Positions 22,395 to 35,183 of a stretch of DNA of 64,000 nt are shown one piece after another. Location: assembly GCA_001600615.1 (NCBI GenBank), contig BCKK01000010.1, positions 633,392 to 697,391 on the forward strand, given 5' to 3'. Every line of letters starts with the position of its first letter. The stretch's first letter is position 1. The stretch is from Dioszegia crocea (Eukaryota > Basidiomycota > Tremellomycetes > Tremellales > Bulleribasidiaceae). The translations under genes and the position numbers were made by a program. The notes under the pieces were generated by a model, which ran no database searches, had not been told where the DNA came from, and saw only the letters and a program-made list of their open reading frames with translations.

Positions 22395-25300
22395 CTACGA
22401 CCCCAGCACAAGGCTCAACAGCGCCATACGGACCTGAATTCATCAGCATCTATCCCCAACTCTCTCAGCACAGGGCAAAACTTACAAATAGCCCATATCG
22501 CATTTGCCTAAAGTACGCCGCCCGCCTCGAATCAAAGTCCACCTCTGGATCAATCTCGTTCGTCCTCGGTAGCGGGTGCATGACAATAGCCGATTCCTTA
22601 GCCTTGGCCAGGACGTCATTGTTGATGACAAACATATCCTTGACGGCTTCGTATTCGTCAAGGTTATCGAATCGCTCTTTTTGGACTCGAGTGGCGTACA
22701 AGACGTCAGACCGACCAATGACTTCATCAAGCGAGTGATACTCGTTCCAGACGATACCGGCGCGTGAAGCTTCCGTTTTAACGTATTCGGGCATAGCGAG
22801 TGAAAGGGGTGAAACGAAGTTGAGAGTGACATCGTAGAGTGATAGAAGGCGAACGAGGGAGTGAACCGTTCGACCATTCTTGAGATCACCAACTGCTTCA
22901 TCAGCCAACACTTCCTTCTTCAAAACTGTTGGACTTACTCAAAGTGACGGTAATCCCATTGACTGAACCCAATTCTTCTCGGATACAGAAGACATCCAAT
23001 AGACTCTGGGTAGGATGCTCTCCAATCCCATCACCGGCATTGATGATGGGTACAGGACTACTCTTCGCCGCTGCCTTACTGCTCCCCACCGCCGGATGCC
23101 TGAGTACAACCGCATCGGCATAACAACCCACAGTGCGGATAGTATCCGCCAACGACTCGCCCTTGACGACGCTCGACGTATTGGCAGTGACACTGACGAC
23201 TTCACCTCCGCACCGCTTCATTGCCGCCTCAAAGCTTGTCGAGGTCCGAGTGGATGGCTCGTAGAATAGAGTGCAGAGCACACGGCCGCGTAGGGTATCG
23301 ACAATACCGGACCGTTCGACCTGAGTACGCATTTCTGACGCCAGGTTGAAAAGCACGTGTAGATCCTCCTTTGTGAACTGCTTGACGGACAGGATGTTTC
23401 GTCGGGTGAAAGCAGGATGGTTCTGGACGCTGACGCCTCGAGTGGGTGAAGGGGAGGTGGCGCGAACAGGAATGACAGAGGATAGCGACATGAGATCACC
23501 CATTGGTCGAGGTGCGTAAGAGGAGTTACGCTCCATGGTGGGGGAAGTGATGGTCGGTCGGGTAGTGGAAGAGAATGATGCCCTAGATTTGCTACCGGAT
23601 CGAGGACCAGTGATGGAGATGTCTCGACCGAGTGGGAGTGAGAATGTGGAACCATCCAAGAAGACAGAGTGGTTGTTGATGGCGACTCGGTGTACGGCGC
23701 CGGATACTGACTTGTCAGACAAGGGTGACCAGACGCCAGCAGGAGCGGTAAAGATGGATTTTCTCGCAACTTCCACTTCGACGTATGTCTGGGCCTGCTC
23801 AGGCAGGCCGAAGATCTCCCGGGGGTTCTGGGAGAGTCGGAGGGAGACATCCTCCAGTGTCAACCTGTTCTCTGCGACGGCAGTGAGAAGGAGTGGGAGT
23901 GCCTCTTCAACACCAGACTGAGCGCCAACTTCCTTGCCCAACACCTGACCCAACTCGTATGGCAATACGCCAACTGCGAACGCATCAACCACCGCCATAT
24001 TCTCCCATAGCGCCGCCTGATCCTCGACCGTTGGCAGACACAGCGCCGTAGGGTAATCGGCCTGATTGTAGAATAAGGCGTAAATCGCGACATCACAAGT
24101 CACCGCCAATCCCTTCTCCTTGGCCAACTTAATCAACAGGATATCATCCTTTGAGTTGACACCGGCGATATGCACGCTCCGGCCATTAAGACTGGCAAGG
24201 AGGAGGATTGACGCCAGATCCGTCTTTCTCGCATCGGTAATGATGGGTTTATCTGACGGCCAGGCAGCGAAATGCTGAGCGACCGACGAGACTTTATTAC
24301 CCGAACCGTAAAAGTTGTTGAAGGGGATAAAGAGCGCCTTGGCACCTGCTGAAACGGCATCATCGAGACGAGAGGCGTTATCGGCAGTAGCAGCGACTGA
24401 GAAGAAGTAATCACAGTGTGCCGAGCCCGAGGCGTTGGATTGGGCACGCTGGAGAGAAATCTCATCCTCGACTGCGGAAGTGACACCTTGGGGTAACATC
24501 GAGACGATGGTGAAACCGCCTCGGATCGCCGCGGAGGTGGAAAGACCAAAGTCTGAAGAATTGGCATCGGCCGCACCGGGTACGAAAGATTGGATCGACA
24601 CGAGACCCGGAAGGGTATGAGTCTCGTGTGATGTCTTGTAGTCAATTGACGAAATGTCAAAAGTGGGTTTTCGGAGGATGGCTTCAATGAATAACTTGGC
24701 GCACTTGACATTGGTAATCAAAGGTACGGCAAAGTCAACTGCCATCCGCCTAGACTTGTATCCCTTGGAGATATAACTCGCGGGTCGCCTGAATCGGTTT
24801 TTGGAAGGGAGATTGATGTAGAGATCAATGAGGTTATTGGCGAGATGTTGATCGAGGGAGTATTCGGCTTTTTGGGGATTGGATTCATCGTCCGCTCCAA
24901 GCGCTTCGAGGTACTTTACAGGAACGCCATGTTCCTGCATAAAGTCCGAAGTACCGGCCGTGGCAAATAGGTTGTAGCCCATTCGGTGGAGTTTATGTAC
25001 CGACGGTAGCATTTCGAGTTTCTCCTTGAATGACCCGATAGAAAGAAGGATATTCTTCTTGGGAGGAACGATACCGGTTGAAATGAGCGCTTTGAGATAC
25101 GCGTCATATCGGTCCTTTCCGAAACAGGCCACTTCACCAGTGGAAGCCATTTCGACACCGAGGATAGGGTCCGCTCCGGATAGACGGGAGAAGGAGAATT
25201 GGGGTACCTTGACACCGACGTAGTTGGGTGGCATTTTGACATCGGGGTAAGGAGTGACGGGGAAACCAAGCATGACTTTGGTTGCGATTTCAATGGCGTC

Positions 25301-28300
25301 GATACCCGTCACTTTGGATACGAAGGGGAATGATCGTGCCGCTCGAAGGTTACATTCGATAACCTTAATCTCGTTGTTCTTGGCAATGAACTGAATGTTG
25401 TAGGGACCCGTCACGTTGAGTGCCGCTCCGATTTTGGCCGTGGCATCTTCGATTTTCCGGATAGTTTCGGGATCAAGATCTTGGGGAGGGAGGATGAGGG
25501 TGGCATCACCCGAATGCACGCCGGCATTCTCGACATGCTCCGAGATGTAGTGCATGACCATCTTTCCGTCCCTTGCGATGGCATCCATCTCAATCTCTTT
25601 CGCCTCCTCAATGTATTTCGAAATGACCACCGGGTGATCTCTCGATACGTCCGTCGCCTGAGTGAGATAATTCTCCAGATCGTCTTGGGTAAAGACGACA
25701 TTCATCGCCGCTCCCGATAAGACGTAAGACGGCCTGACGAGTACTGGATAACCGACTTTATCACAGAAACCTTTGGCCTCGTCAAACGACGTAAGCTCTT
25801 TCCAGAGTGGTTGATCGACCCCGATTTTATCAAGCATTCGAGAGAATTTAAATCGATTCTCAGCCGAATCAATCATTTCGGGTGATGTCCCATAAATCTT
25901 GACATTCTGCCGGTGCAGTGCCAATGCGATATTGTTGGGAGTTTGACCACCCATAGACAAAACGACACCGCTGGAATGTTCCAGGTCGTAAATGTCCATG
26001 ACGGTTTCCAAGGAGATATTCTCAAAGTAGAGTTTATCCGCCTCGTCATAATCCGTCGAAACCGTCTCGGGATTATAGTTGATCATGATGGTTTTCAACC
26101 CATTCTCTCGGAGTGTTCGGATAGCCCGAACGGCACACCAATCGAATTCGACCGAAGATCCGATACGGTAGACACCTGAACCGAGCACCATGACGCCATT
26201 GTCAACAAAGTCAATGTCGTGCTCGCTCGCATTGTAGGTGGTGTAGAGGTAATTTGTGTAGGCGGGGAATTCGGCAGCGACAGTGTCAATCTGCTTGACA
26301 AAGGGGGTAATGCCAGCTTCGATGCGGAGTCGACGGACGGCAAGCTCGTTGGTGTGTAGACCCTTGGCGATCTGCCTGTCCGAGAATCCGAGTTGCTTGG
26401 CGTACCGGATAAGCTCGGTGGGAACGGATGTGGCATTGTAGTGGCTGGTCGTCAGCTCAACTCCATCTCGGATTAGGGGAAAAACTTACGAGATCACAGT
26501 CTCAGTCTTGACCAACCTCTCCAACCTCGTCAAGAACCACCGATCGATATTACTCATCTGATGGATCTTCTCGACCGAGTAGCCCTTCTTGAATGCCGTG
26601 GCAATAGCAAACAAGCGCTTATCGGTAGGGTTGGCAATCTCATAATCGAGATCGTCGACCTGGACGCCAAAATCGCCAAACCCAGGGAATTGATCATCGA
26701 TACACCGGATAGCCTTCTGGATCGTCTCCTCGAAAGTTCGGCCAATGGCCATGACTTCTCCAACAGACTTCATGGAACTTCCAAGGGCCGTAGAGACCCT
26801 TGAGAACTTCTTAAGATCCCATCGAGGAATCTTGACGACGCAGTAATCGAGCGAAGGCTCAAAGCATGCCGATGTAAGCTTGGTGACTGAGTTTCGGATC
26901 TCGTTGAGGGGGATGTTGAGACCGAGCTTGGCAGCGATGAATGCGAGGGGGTAACCGGTAGCTTTAGAAGCTAGAGCGGATGATCGAGAGAGACGTGCAT
27001 TGACTTCGATAATGCAGTACTCTTGCGAGTGGGGGTTCAGGGCGTATTGGATGTTACACTCTCCAATGACACCAAGGTGTCGAATGACATTGACGGCGGT
27101 CGTTCGGAGCATATTGTAGTCTGCGTCCGAGAGGGTTTGGGAGGGCGCAACGACGATGGAGTCTCCAGTGTGGATACCGAGAGGGTCAAAGTTCTGCCAG
27201 TCAGCACTAGACCCATGCTGCCATACTGAAGACTCACCTCCATGTTACAAACTGTAATACAGTTGTTCATACAATCCCTCACAACCTCATACTCAATCTC
27301 CTTCCATCCCTTCATACTCTTCTCAACCAGCACCTGAGGACTGATCGCAAACGCCTTGCTGCACAACTCTGACAACTCCTCTTCATTCTTCGCAAATCCA
27401 CTCCCTAACCCACCCAACGCGAAAGCCGCCCGAACAATAACTGGGAACCCAATCTTGTTGGCCGCCACAGCCGCCTCGGCAAAGTTGGTAGCTGTCGCTG
27501 ACTCGGCGCACTTCTCACCAATTTCCTCCATTGCCCGAGCAAACATCTCTCGGTCCTCGGTCGTAATGATGGTCTCAATCGGCGTACCCAGCACCTTACA
27601 GCCATGCTTGGCAAACTCATCCTTGAGCTTGATCCCAACGCCCAATGCCGTCTGTCCACCAAAGGTACAGTAGATCCCATCGGGTTTCTCGTGCTTTATG
27701 ATTTTGAGCACAAAGTCGGCCGTGACGGGTAGGAAGTAGACCTTGTCGGCGAGACCTTTGGATGTTTGGATAGTAGCGATATTGGGGTTGACGAGGATAG
27801 TATAGATGCCTTCCTCCTTCAAAGCCTTGATGGCTTGACTTCCCGAATAGTCAAATTCTCCAGCTTGACCAATCGATAAACCGCCCGAACCGAGCACGAG
27901 CACCTTTCGGACCGCCTCCCTAGGCCGGACAGCCATGTTGGCCTTGATTTCCCCGCCCGGGATATCAATGGGGACGAGTTTACCCTCGCGGGCGCAATCG
28001 ACCATGCTTTGGATAAAGACGTCAAAGAGGAATTCGGTATCCCGCGGGCCCGGAGCGGACTCGGGGTGGAACTGGACGGAAAAGTAAGGCTGACCGCCCG
28101 ATCCCATCCAAATACCTTCGTTGGACCCGTCATTCGCATTGGTGAAGAGGGGTTCCCAGCCGTTTTTAAGGGTAGTGACATCGACTTCGTAACCGTGGTT
28201 TTGGGAAGTGATGTAGCATCGGCCGGAAGTAGAGCACGTGCAGGGAATGTTCATTCCTCGGTTTCCGTACTTCATCTTTCGGGTGTTGGCACCGGCAGCC

Positions 28301-29717
28301 AAAGCGAGAAGCTGGTGGCCGAGACAGATACCGAAGATGGGGACTTTGGCACCGGCCATGGCCCGGGAGAGATTCGCGATGGTCTCTTTGACCATGGACG
28401 GGTCACCGGGACCGTTGGAGATGAAGAGACCGTCGAACGGCTCGGAGGTGGAGTTGAAGTCGTAGTCCTGATGATCAGCGAAGTTCCACTTCGTCTCCTG
28501 GAAAACTCACCCAAGGCACAACCTGAACTTCCACACCTCGCTTCCTGAAGCACCTGATCTGGTTCCACTTCATACCCACATCAACCGCCAGCACGCGCAG
28601 GGGCTTCTGGGTCTTGGGGTGGAGCTTGACGTCCGAGCCAGTAATGGCAGAGTAGAGCGTCGGCTCCTTGGTCGACACCTTAGCGACGAGGTTCTCGGTG
28701 TTGGGGTCCGAGAACGGGATGGAGTCGTAATGCTGCCTCCAAGCGGCAGGGTCGAGCTCATCGACCGAGCCAGATCGAGCCATAGGCGACGCAGAGAGCC
28801 CATTGAGCAAGCGCGAAACACCGCCCAGGACGCCCGTCTTGATGTCCCTCCCACGTGCCTGCTCAGGCAGAGCTGCACCTTCAATCGCCTTCTTGCCCAG
28901 GACCCGTCCGAGCAAAACACCGCCCTCCCTGATCTTCTTGGTCAACATCCGGGTATCGACACCCCAGATGGCAGGGATACCTTGCTCCTTGAGCCACTTG
29001 CCAAGACTGCTGTTGGCAAGGTGGTGCGAGTAGGAGGGGTGGTAGTTGGCAACGACAAGAGCTGCGACGTGGATGTGCGACGACTCGAATTCGAGGGGAA
29101 GAGAGTCGAGGAGGGAGGTAGAGGGAGGCACGTTGTGCGCATCCTCGTCCGTGGGTACCGCGTCAGGTCGGGCGGGTACACCGTAATTCCCAATGAGGGG
29201 GTAGGTGAGGATGAGAATTTGAGACGAGTAAGAAGGGTCGGTGAGAGACTCGGGGTAACCGACCATTCCTGAAAGTCAGCCTAGGCCCAAGTGGAGCTAA
29301 GGCAGACATACCGGTCTGGAAGACACATTCTCCCGCAACGCTCTTCTTCTCGGCACCGAACGAGTGTCCAGATAGAGCCAGTCCATCTGCTAGCTCAAGC
29401 ACCATATCGCCTTCTCCCATCTCGGAGCTCCATTCCGGCTCGTCCGGCATCCCATTGGCATCAATACCCTTTAGTGTGGCCGGAGGGTAGAGACTGCCAG
29501 GGGCACGCACTGGAGGGGCAGCGTACGAGGCCGTCCTAGTCGATTTGACCCGAGTGGAGGCATTCGGCGACATTGAAGGGGGAAGAGGGGACGAAGGCGG
29601 TGTGACGTGTACGACAGCCGAGTGAGCTGCTGCCGGGACAGATGCAGCAGCATTGGCCGATGTATCCGAATTCGGGACAGCGCCGTCGAACGCGCTCAAG
29701 GCCTGAGCGGGCGACAT
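22395..29717 (-). CDS. URA2: Multifunctional pyrimidine protein: glutaminase-CPSase-(inactive DHOase)-ATCase
   Basis: Cytosolic enzyme of the first two steps of UMP synthesis: carbamoyl phosphate from glutamine, bicarbonate and ATP, then carbamoyl aspartate. 2349 aa, seven exons: 29717-29312, 29268-28511, 28467-27238, 27193-26490, 26444-22939, 22892-22486, 22433-22395. Domains: Ser/Ala-rich N-terminus; glutaminase with nucleophile Cys ~436 (FGICLGHQ) and FHPE; CPSase ATP-grasp half 1 from ~570 ([20 protein letters not shown]) and half 2 from ~1117 ([18 protein letters not shown]); MGS-like regulatory region; DHOase-like region without the metal-binding HxH; ATCase from ~2030 ([29 protein letters not shown]). 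The last exon supplies the ATCase ending [12 protein letters not shown]. As in other fungi, DHOase must be a separate gene. UTP feedback is expected from the family. Confidence 0.96.
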
Positions 29718-30338
29718 GGTGAGATGGGGAAAATTTGACAATAGGGTCCGAGGGACAATGAGGGGTGCTCTGGAAGAGCTGTTCGAGCTACTTTCGTAGT
29801 CGATTTTAGGGTATTTCCGGGTGGTTGTGTTGACTTGTGCTATGGGGACAGTGATACTGCTCTCTCCATGATGAAGAAGGAGAAGAAGAGGAGAAGAGAG
29901 GAGAAGAGAGGGCAGGCTGTACCTCCTGGCTGGGTGGACTGGCTGGTCAAAAAAATGGGTCTAATCACCGGAAACGAACAGAAAACAAATGACCAAGGGT
30001 TTTGAATATTTACTCCAGAGCCAAACACAGAGCTCACTAACAAAGCATCTGCCATCATGCTACAATGTCTAGACTCTATGCTCCGGTGCCAGTGCCCAGA
30101 CTGACCATGGACGAGCTTGCCATTGAGCAGAGTCCGACGCGGAGTCACTCACTTACTCACATGCTCACATGATCTGAGCTCGTCGGAGCCAGAGATCGCA
30201 TACTCCGTCGACTCGGCGGAACCTATGGCATCACACTCGCTCCGCGCAAGTGCTGCGCTCAACTCTCGAGGTCAACCCCTGCATAATGCTACTGTGAGAT
30301 AATACCGACCTGGCTAACTGCATAAACCCCTTGATGAA
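29718..30338. promoter_or_regulatory. URA2 promoter and leader region
   Basis: The minus strand upstream of the URA2 ATG has a leader without an upstream ATG next to the start and a pyrimidine-rich tract (purine-rich on the plus strand, GAAGAAGGAGAAGAAG at about 29872-29910), typical of strong fungal promoters. No other gene recognised. Confidence 0.5.
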
Positions 30339-31556
30339 TCAGAACTCCTGCCCGGTATTCCTGTCTAGTACCTTCCTCGGCCCCTTCCGCGGCCCCTTTC
30401 TTGGCGGGTCATGATCCCCACGTCGCCGAGCTGCAGGAAGAGGCAGAGGCGGAGGGAACAGGTGAGGACCCCTTCGCGTCATCTCCATCTCCTGGACGGG
30501 CTGGGATGGAATGGACGATACTCTCTTCCGAGGAGTATCTACGGGAAGCGTGTCTTTTGGCAGCGGTGACCGCTTCCAACAGAGTACCTTCTCGGGGAAC
30601 CAACATCTCAGCCCCAGCCATATCCGTGTTGTGCCGGTCGGACGTGACAGGTCGCGCAGGCAAGAGTAAGCAGAGAGTAAGAAGGCCAGAAGTAGCCCTA
30701 TCGTAAGTCAGATCGAAACACCTTTATCGCCGACTCAGTCACTCACAAAGCAGTCCACCTCCAATCCCATCCGACCCTTTCAACCCCATCTTATCCCTCG
30801 CCTCCCTTATCGCCAAAACACTCGATACCAATGCCCCAAACAACACCACAACCAGCACAACGCTCATTGCCCGACTTGCGCGATACGCAAACACCTTTAA
30901 ACGCGCCCGTTTTCTTGTTTTTACAATTTCGTCCGAAAAGTCGGGATCATCTTTGGGTGGAGGTTCAGGTGGGGTGAAGAATCGAATGATGAAGCAGACG
31001 ACTAGGAAGATGGAGATGTAGAATGAGAGGAGAATGGCGGTCCCTGTCGTCAAGAAGAAGGATTGGGTGTTGATGGAGTCAGCGAGGGATGTTGTCGCTC
31101 TTTTGACTGAATTTGTTGTCGTCCCCTGAACTGGATTGGTGTTGTCGGGAGTGGTGGATTCCAGTGTCGTCTGTCCCTCTACTGGTATTACCGGAGAAGG
31201 TGCACTGTAATTACCGACTGTACTAATCAGCTCACTTCACCTTAACGCCAGAGACGACACTCACCACCTTGCATCCAGCCCTGACACGTCCCACCTTCAC
31301 AAAACCTAATCGCCCCAACATGCTCCGTGCCAACCGAAATCATCCCAGTGGTCCTTGAAGGGTTGATGGCTAGTAGCAAAAACAAGCACATGGCCGGTAT
31401 GAGGACAACAGCGATCCGGAAGAAAGACGTCTCGAAGTTTGGGTAAACCTCCTGGTGAGTCGGCCGTCGCGGGACAGCTATGGGCCGATCTTCGAGTTCT
31501 CTTAATGTACTGGCAGTACTGAACCTCGAATAGATGCTGCCTTTCCGACTCGACAT
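30339..31556 (-). CDS. SUR7/PalI-type four-helix plasma-membrane protein
   Basis: Model of 373 aa, exons 31556-31265, 31217-30747 and 30697-30339. One N-terminal helix (FFRIAVVLIPAMCLFLLLAI), then an extracellular loop with the family's cysteine motif (FCEGGTCQGW), then helices FFLTTGTAILLSFYISIFLV, SVVLVVVLFGALVSSVLAI and a fourth in the last exon. This topology and the loop cysteines are those of SUR7/PalI proteins, which act at eisosomes and the cell surface and, for PalI, in pH sensing. The 3' end is uncertain: canonical splicing gives the frame ending at 30339, but another frame ending at 30409 has a more protein-like tail. Direction and first two exons are solid. Confidence 0.65.
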
Positions 31557-32303
31557 GCCGGGCCCTAGCTAGGCCAGACTTCTTGTCGGTTTAGGTCGTT
31601 GTTATCTTCTTAATCTTGGACTTGTTGGTGTTTGCCACATGGTATCTTGCTGATTACGCTGATTAAGTGAGAGATTCTTGTTAATGAGGATGGGTGGCAA
31701 TGACACACCGGTAATGCTGATCGATACATGTTTGCAGCCTCAAGGTAGGTACCCCTGAACGACTGATGCTCGTTTCAGCTTATGGTGCGGATCACAAGCT
31801 CAAAGGACAGGTAAGGAGATGGACCAAAGGATAACTGGGCTGACCCCTCGACCAGTATCTTATGGCAGTGCGCAGTGGTGTATCCTAAGAGCCCCTTGCT
31901 GTGTCCCTTTACTTCATGGAGTCGATCCAGTGACGCGAACTCGGAGGGGTATGACTGACTCTTCCTGTCAATATGTAAGTTACAAAGAGGCCTCGAGCTG
32001 ATCAATAGATTTCATACCTTCGCGGGCCTCCGCGGCCAGGGGTCCTATTTTGGCCTATCTCTATTCACACTGCCCGAGGTGCCACACCTCTCAGCCTCGA
32101 TAACGCCGTGAGTCTATACCCACGCAGCACCCCTTTGTGCCTCGAAACCCCAACTCTAAGGAAGCGCCCACTCACGGGCGTGTCGACCGGCCCTCCTGGC
32201 CCCACGCACGCATGGACACATCAGCCGCAACTTCTATCCGCTTCTCATCACTTATTGTCCACCCACCCGCTTCTTCCCGTTTACACAATCAACACAACCG
32301 AAC
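31557..32303. promoter_or_regulatory. Divergent promoter region, SUR7-like / small hydrophobic protein
   Basis: The 747 bp between opposed start codons. The 100 bp before the ATG at 32304 are CA/CT-rich with no upstream ATG close to the start. No TATA box seen. Confidence 0.4.
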
Positions 32304-33014
32304 ATGACTGCTCCTCTTTTCGACATCACCCAACTGAACAATTTGTGGACCGCGGTCTCTCCCCTTCTCGCCACTGTGCTCTCTTCCGCAGCGCCATTCT
32401 CCGACGCACTCATCAAAGCCGCCCTTACCGCATACGGCGCTCATCCACCTTCCACCGGCACTCATGCCCTCTTTGATGGCGACACAGCAGAGGACACTTT
32501 TGTTACTCGCTTACACCGTGCGATCGCTTCTCAATGCGCCGCCGACGTGGCCGCATTCGCCACCACACCCTTGCTCGTCAACCTGGCAGCGGCTTCGTCT
32601 ACCGCCGGTCCTACGCTACGACAGGCCTACGTGCTCGGATCAGTCTTACTTGCATCAATGATGCTGGGCATTGCGAGAAAGGCCGATTTGCCGACTACGT
32701 CAGGCAGCTTTTTTGCCAGGAAGGAGGGGAGGTATAAGCAGGACGAGTTGAAGGTCTGGTCGTCCTATCTGGCCGGTTTTGGAGCGGCAGGTCTGGCGAC
32801 AACTTCCGCTCTGACATCATTGGGCGCAGAGGGCGAGCCAGCAGTGGTGTATGCTGCCCTGCTCTTGGGGTTGGGTGGCCAAGCGTGGACGGCGGTGCAG
32901 GACGGCACAGCCCTGGTGGACAGTCTCCATTCGGTCATCGAGAGTATCCGAGATGGTGGAACGGAGGACTATCAGTCACATCACCCCTGGTGCGCAGACG
33001 GATACTCTGAGTGA
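32304..33014 (+). CDS. Hypothetical hydrophobic protein, single exon
   Basis: An intronless 236-aa frame, unusual here. Ala/Leu-rich with two stretches that could be membrane or amphipathic hairpins: TLRQAYVLGSVLLASMMLGI and a later block with LAGFGAAGLATTSALTSLG and AALLLGLGGQAW. No signal peptide or known domain. The second block resembles in spacing and composition a block in each of the two tandem genes at 51415 and 52222, so the three may form one lineage-specific family; this is weak and by eye. Function unknown. The ATG at 32304 follows a leader without competing ATGs. Confidence 0.6.
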   Translation: MTAPLFDITQLNNLWTAVSPLLATVLSSAAPFSDALIKAALTAYGAHPPSTGTHALFDGDTAEDTFVTRLHRAIASQCAADVAAFATTPLLVNLAAASSTAGPTLRQAYVLGSVLLASMMLGIARKADLPTTSGSFFARKEGRYKQDELKVWSSYLAGFGAAGLATTSALTSLGAEGEPAVVYAALLLGLGGQAWTAVQDGTALVDSLHSVIESIRDGGTEDYQSHHPWCADGYSE

Positions 33015-33520
33015 TTGCTATTCGACTACCGGCTCGGGATCTTCCACATGAGGCCGCCCGCGGTGTCGAGCTTGTACAACATATGCCTTTCCACACACTC
33101 TAGCAGACCCTTCTTGTACATAAAGTTTGGAAGAATTATGAACTAGTCTAGTGATGGAAATCTACCGTACATAGCGCACCAGATCAGGCTTGGTGCGATA
33201 CAACCCGGATCGTCAAAGCTCGGACATGAACCTAAACCGCCACACGCACTCCGCCGCCACTCTCGCACGGCCCGCCGCCAACGGTCAGCCTCCTTACATC
33301 TCCTTTCTTTCCAGCATTCTCACTCCACACTTGTCTCATACCTCTTGTACAGTATCTCTGAATCGCCATCTTCCTTCGGTCTTGACGACTTGATACGACA
33401 CAGCGCATTGTCCAACATTTGTCCTTGACCAAAACTATCCGATTGCGCAAATTTGTAAATTTGACCACCCACCTACTTTGTCTCCCTTGTCAACCTTGCT
33501 TTCCTGGCTTTGGACCAATC
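33015..33520. other. Intergenic, sirtuin promoter
   Basis: The 506 bp before the sirtuin gene, CT-rich over the last 250 bp. No ATG directly competes with the start at 33521. No other feature seen. Confidence 0.4.
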
Positions 33521-35183
33521 ATGACTATCACCCTTCCCCTTCCTAGCTCCAGCTTCAAACCCTCCCGCCTTGTACCCAGTCGGTCATTCGGAGAGCTCGA
33601 AGAGCCGTATTATATCCAAGATAGCCTTATGGAGGTTGTTCAGGCTGTTCGCGCTGCCAAACGGATTGTCGTCATAAGCGGTATGTCCACCTACAGCTTC
33701 ACGACTATCAAGAGCGCTCAAAGCTGATATAGAAGGTGCCGGTGTATCCACCGGTGCGAGTATACCCGACTTTCGATCTGCCAAGGGGCTCTTTGCGAGC
33801 AAGACGAACGCTTCCGGTCGGAAATTACGGAGTAGCAAGGGGGAATCTACCGCTATTGTCGTACCTACCGGGAAGAAGGCGCAAGCAGTGAAGGATCTAT
33901 TCCATGTCAAGTCTCTATCTGTAAGCTTAGAAATTGTGTCTTAGAACCCATGGTATAGAGCTTATATCCAGGACGAAGAAATGCTACCGGCGCACCACAA
34001 CCTTCTCAACTCGCTATACAAGCTCTCTGAAGAAGCTATTCCTACTCCTTTCCACTCTTTTCTCTCTACCCTAGATAACAATGGGCAACTGCTGCGGTGC
34101 TACACGCAAAACATTGATGGGTTGGAGGAGAAGGCAGGCTTGGACGTTGGTCTTCCCCGTCCGCGAGAACGAGTCAGCCCGAAACGACGCCGTATACATC
34201 CGCCTACTCCTGAATCTCGATCTTCCCCCTCGTGCGGCACCCCTCCCTCGGTTGTTCATCCCAGCATATCTCTACCTTGCACACCACCTCGGAGTTCCGC
34301 ACTGGATACGCCTACCTCACTACCAGCAACTCCACAATCCCCATCCACCTCAATCCCCTCCAACACATTCCCACGCGTCATACCCCTCCACGGCCTTCTC
34401 TCGACTGTCAAATGCACCTTCTGTCCCCATTCCGTTCCCTTCGCGATGATCCACCCTCTCCCTCCTCACCATCTCCCATGTCCCGCCTGCTCAGATAACA
34501 CTTCGGAGCGCTCAGCGGCTTCGAAGCGGAAACGGTCCGAAGGGCTCTTACGCCCAGGCGTGGTGCTATACGGAGAAGAACACCCACAAGGACATCTGAT
34601 CGGCAAGGTCGTCGAGCGTGATCTTAAGGGTCTCGGCGGAAAGGGAGAGAAAGAGGGCAAGGTGGATTTCTTGATTGTCGCGGGGACGAGTCTGAGTATA
34701 CCGGGCGTAAAGAGGATGGTTAAGGAGATGTCTAAATCGTTGGCGGAAAGAGGAGGGCTGAGGAGGATATACATCAATGATGATGCGCCTTCTCATCCGA
34801 GGGAAATGGAGGATGTCTTCAATGTTTGGATCAAAGGAGATGTTCAGCGCTTCATCGTCGACTACCTCGATAATCCCTCTTTTGGAGTTCTTCCCCCAAC
34901 TCCCCCGAAAACTCCTCGTAAACGCCTGCCAAATCACTCTCCCCAGTCCCATTCGACCTCTACCCCAACCACAAAGCATAAACGGAATAAGCACGAGCCG
35001 GTGTCCCCCAGCCGTACCGCTCTGCTGTCTCTGCCACATGCGCCAGCACCTTTTCGTGGCGTATTGCAGAAGACGGAGCCCGAGCCACCAAGGTCGCCAT
35101 CTCTCACACCACTCTCCGACTCTAGCGTGGAGAGCGACAATGGCTGGAAAGATCCTGAGGATATCGTTACCATCCCGCAGTGA
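33521..35183 (+). CDS. Sirtuin-type NAD-dependent protein deacetylase, Hst3/Hst4-like
   Basis: Nuclear NAD-dependent deacylase of 518 aa, exons 33521-33680, 33736-33920 and 33972-35183. Key residues seen: the NAD-binding GAGVSTGASIPDFRS, then CYTQNIDGLEEKAGL, the catalytic-histidine block IPLHG, two zinc-binding pairs CTFC and CPAC, the GVVLYGE loop and the VAGTSLSIPGV NAD loop. A ~75-residue Ser/Pro-rich insert with a basic PKRRR (possible nuclear localisation) lies between TQNIDGLEEKAG and IPLHG, and the C-terminal 130 residues are Ser/Pro-rich. This build fits the fungal Hst3/Hst4 class, which removes H3K56 acetylation and protects genome stability; the class assignment is inference. Confidence 0.88.
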
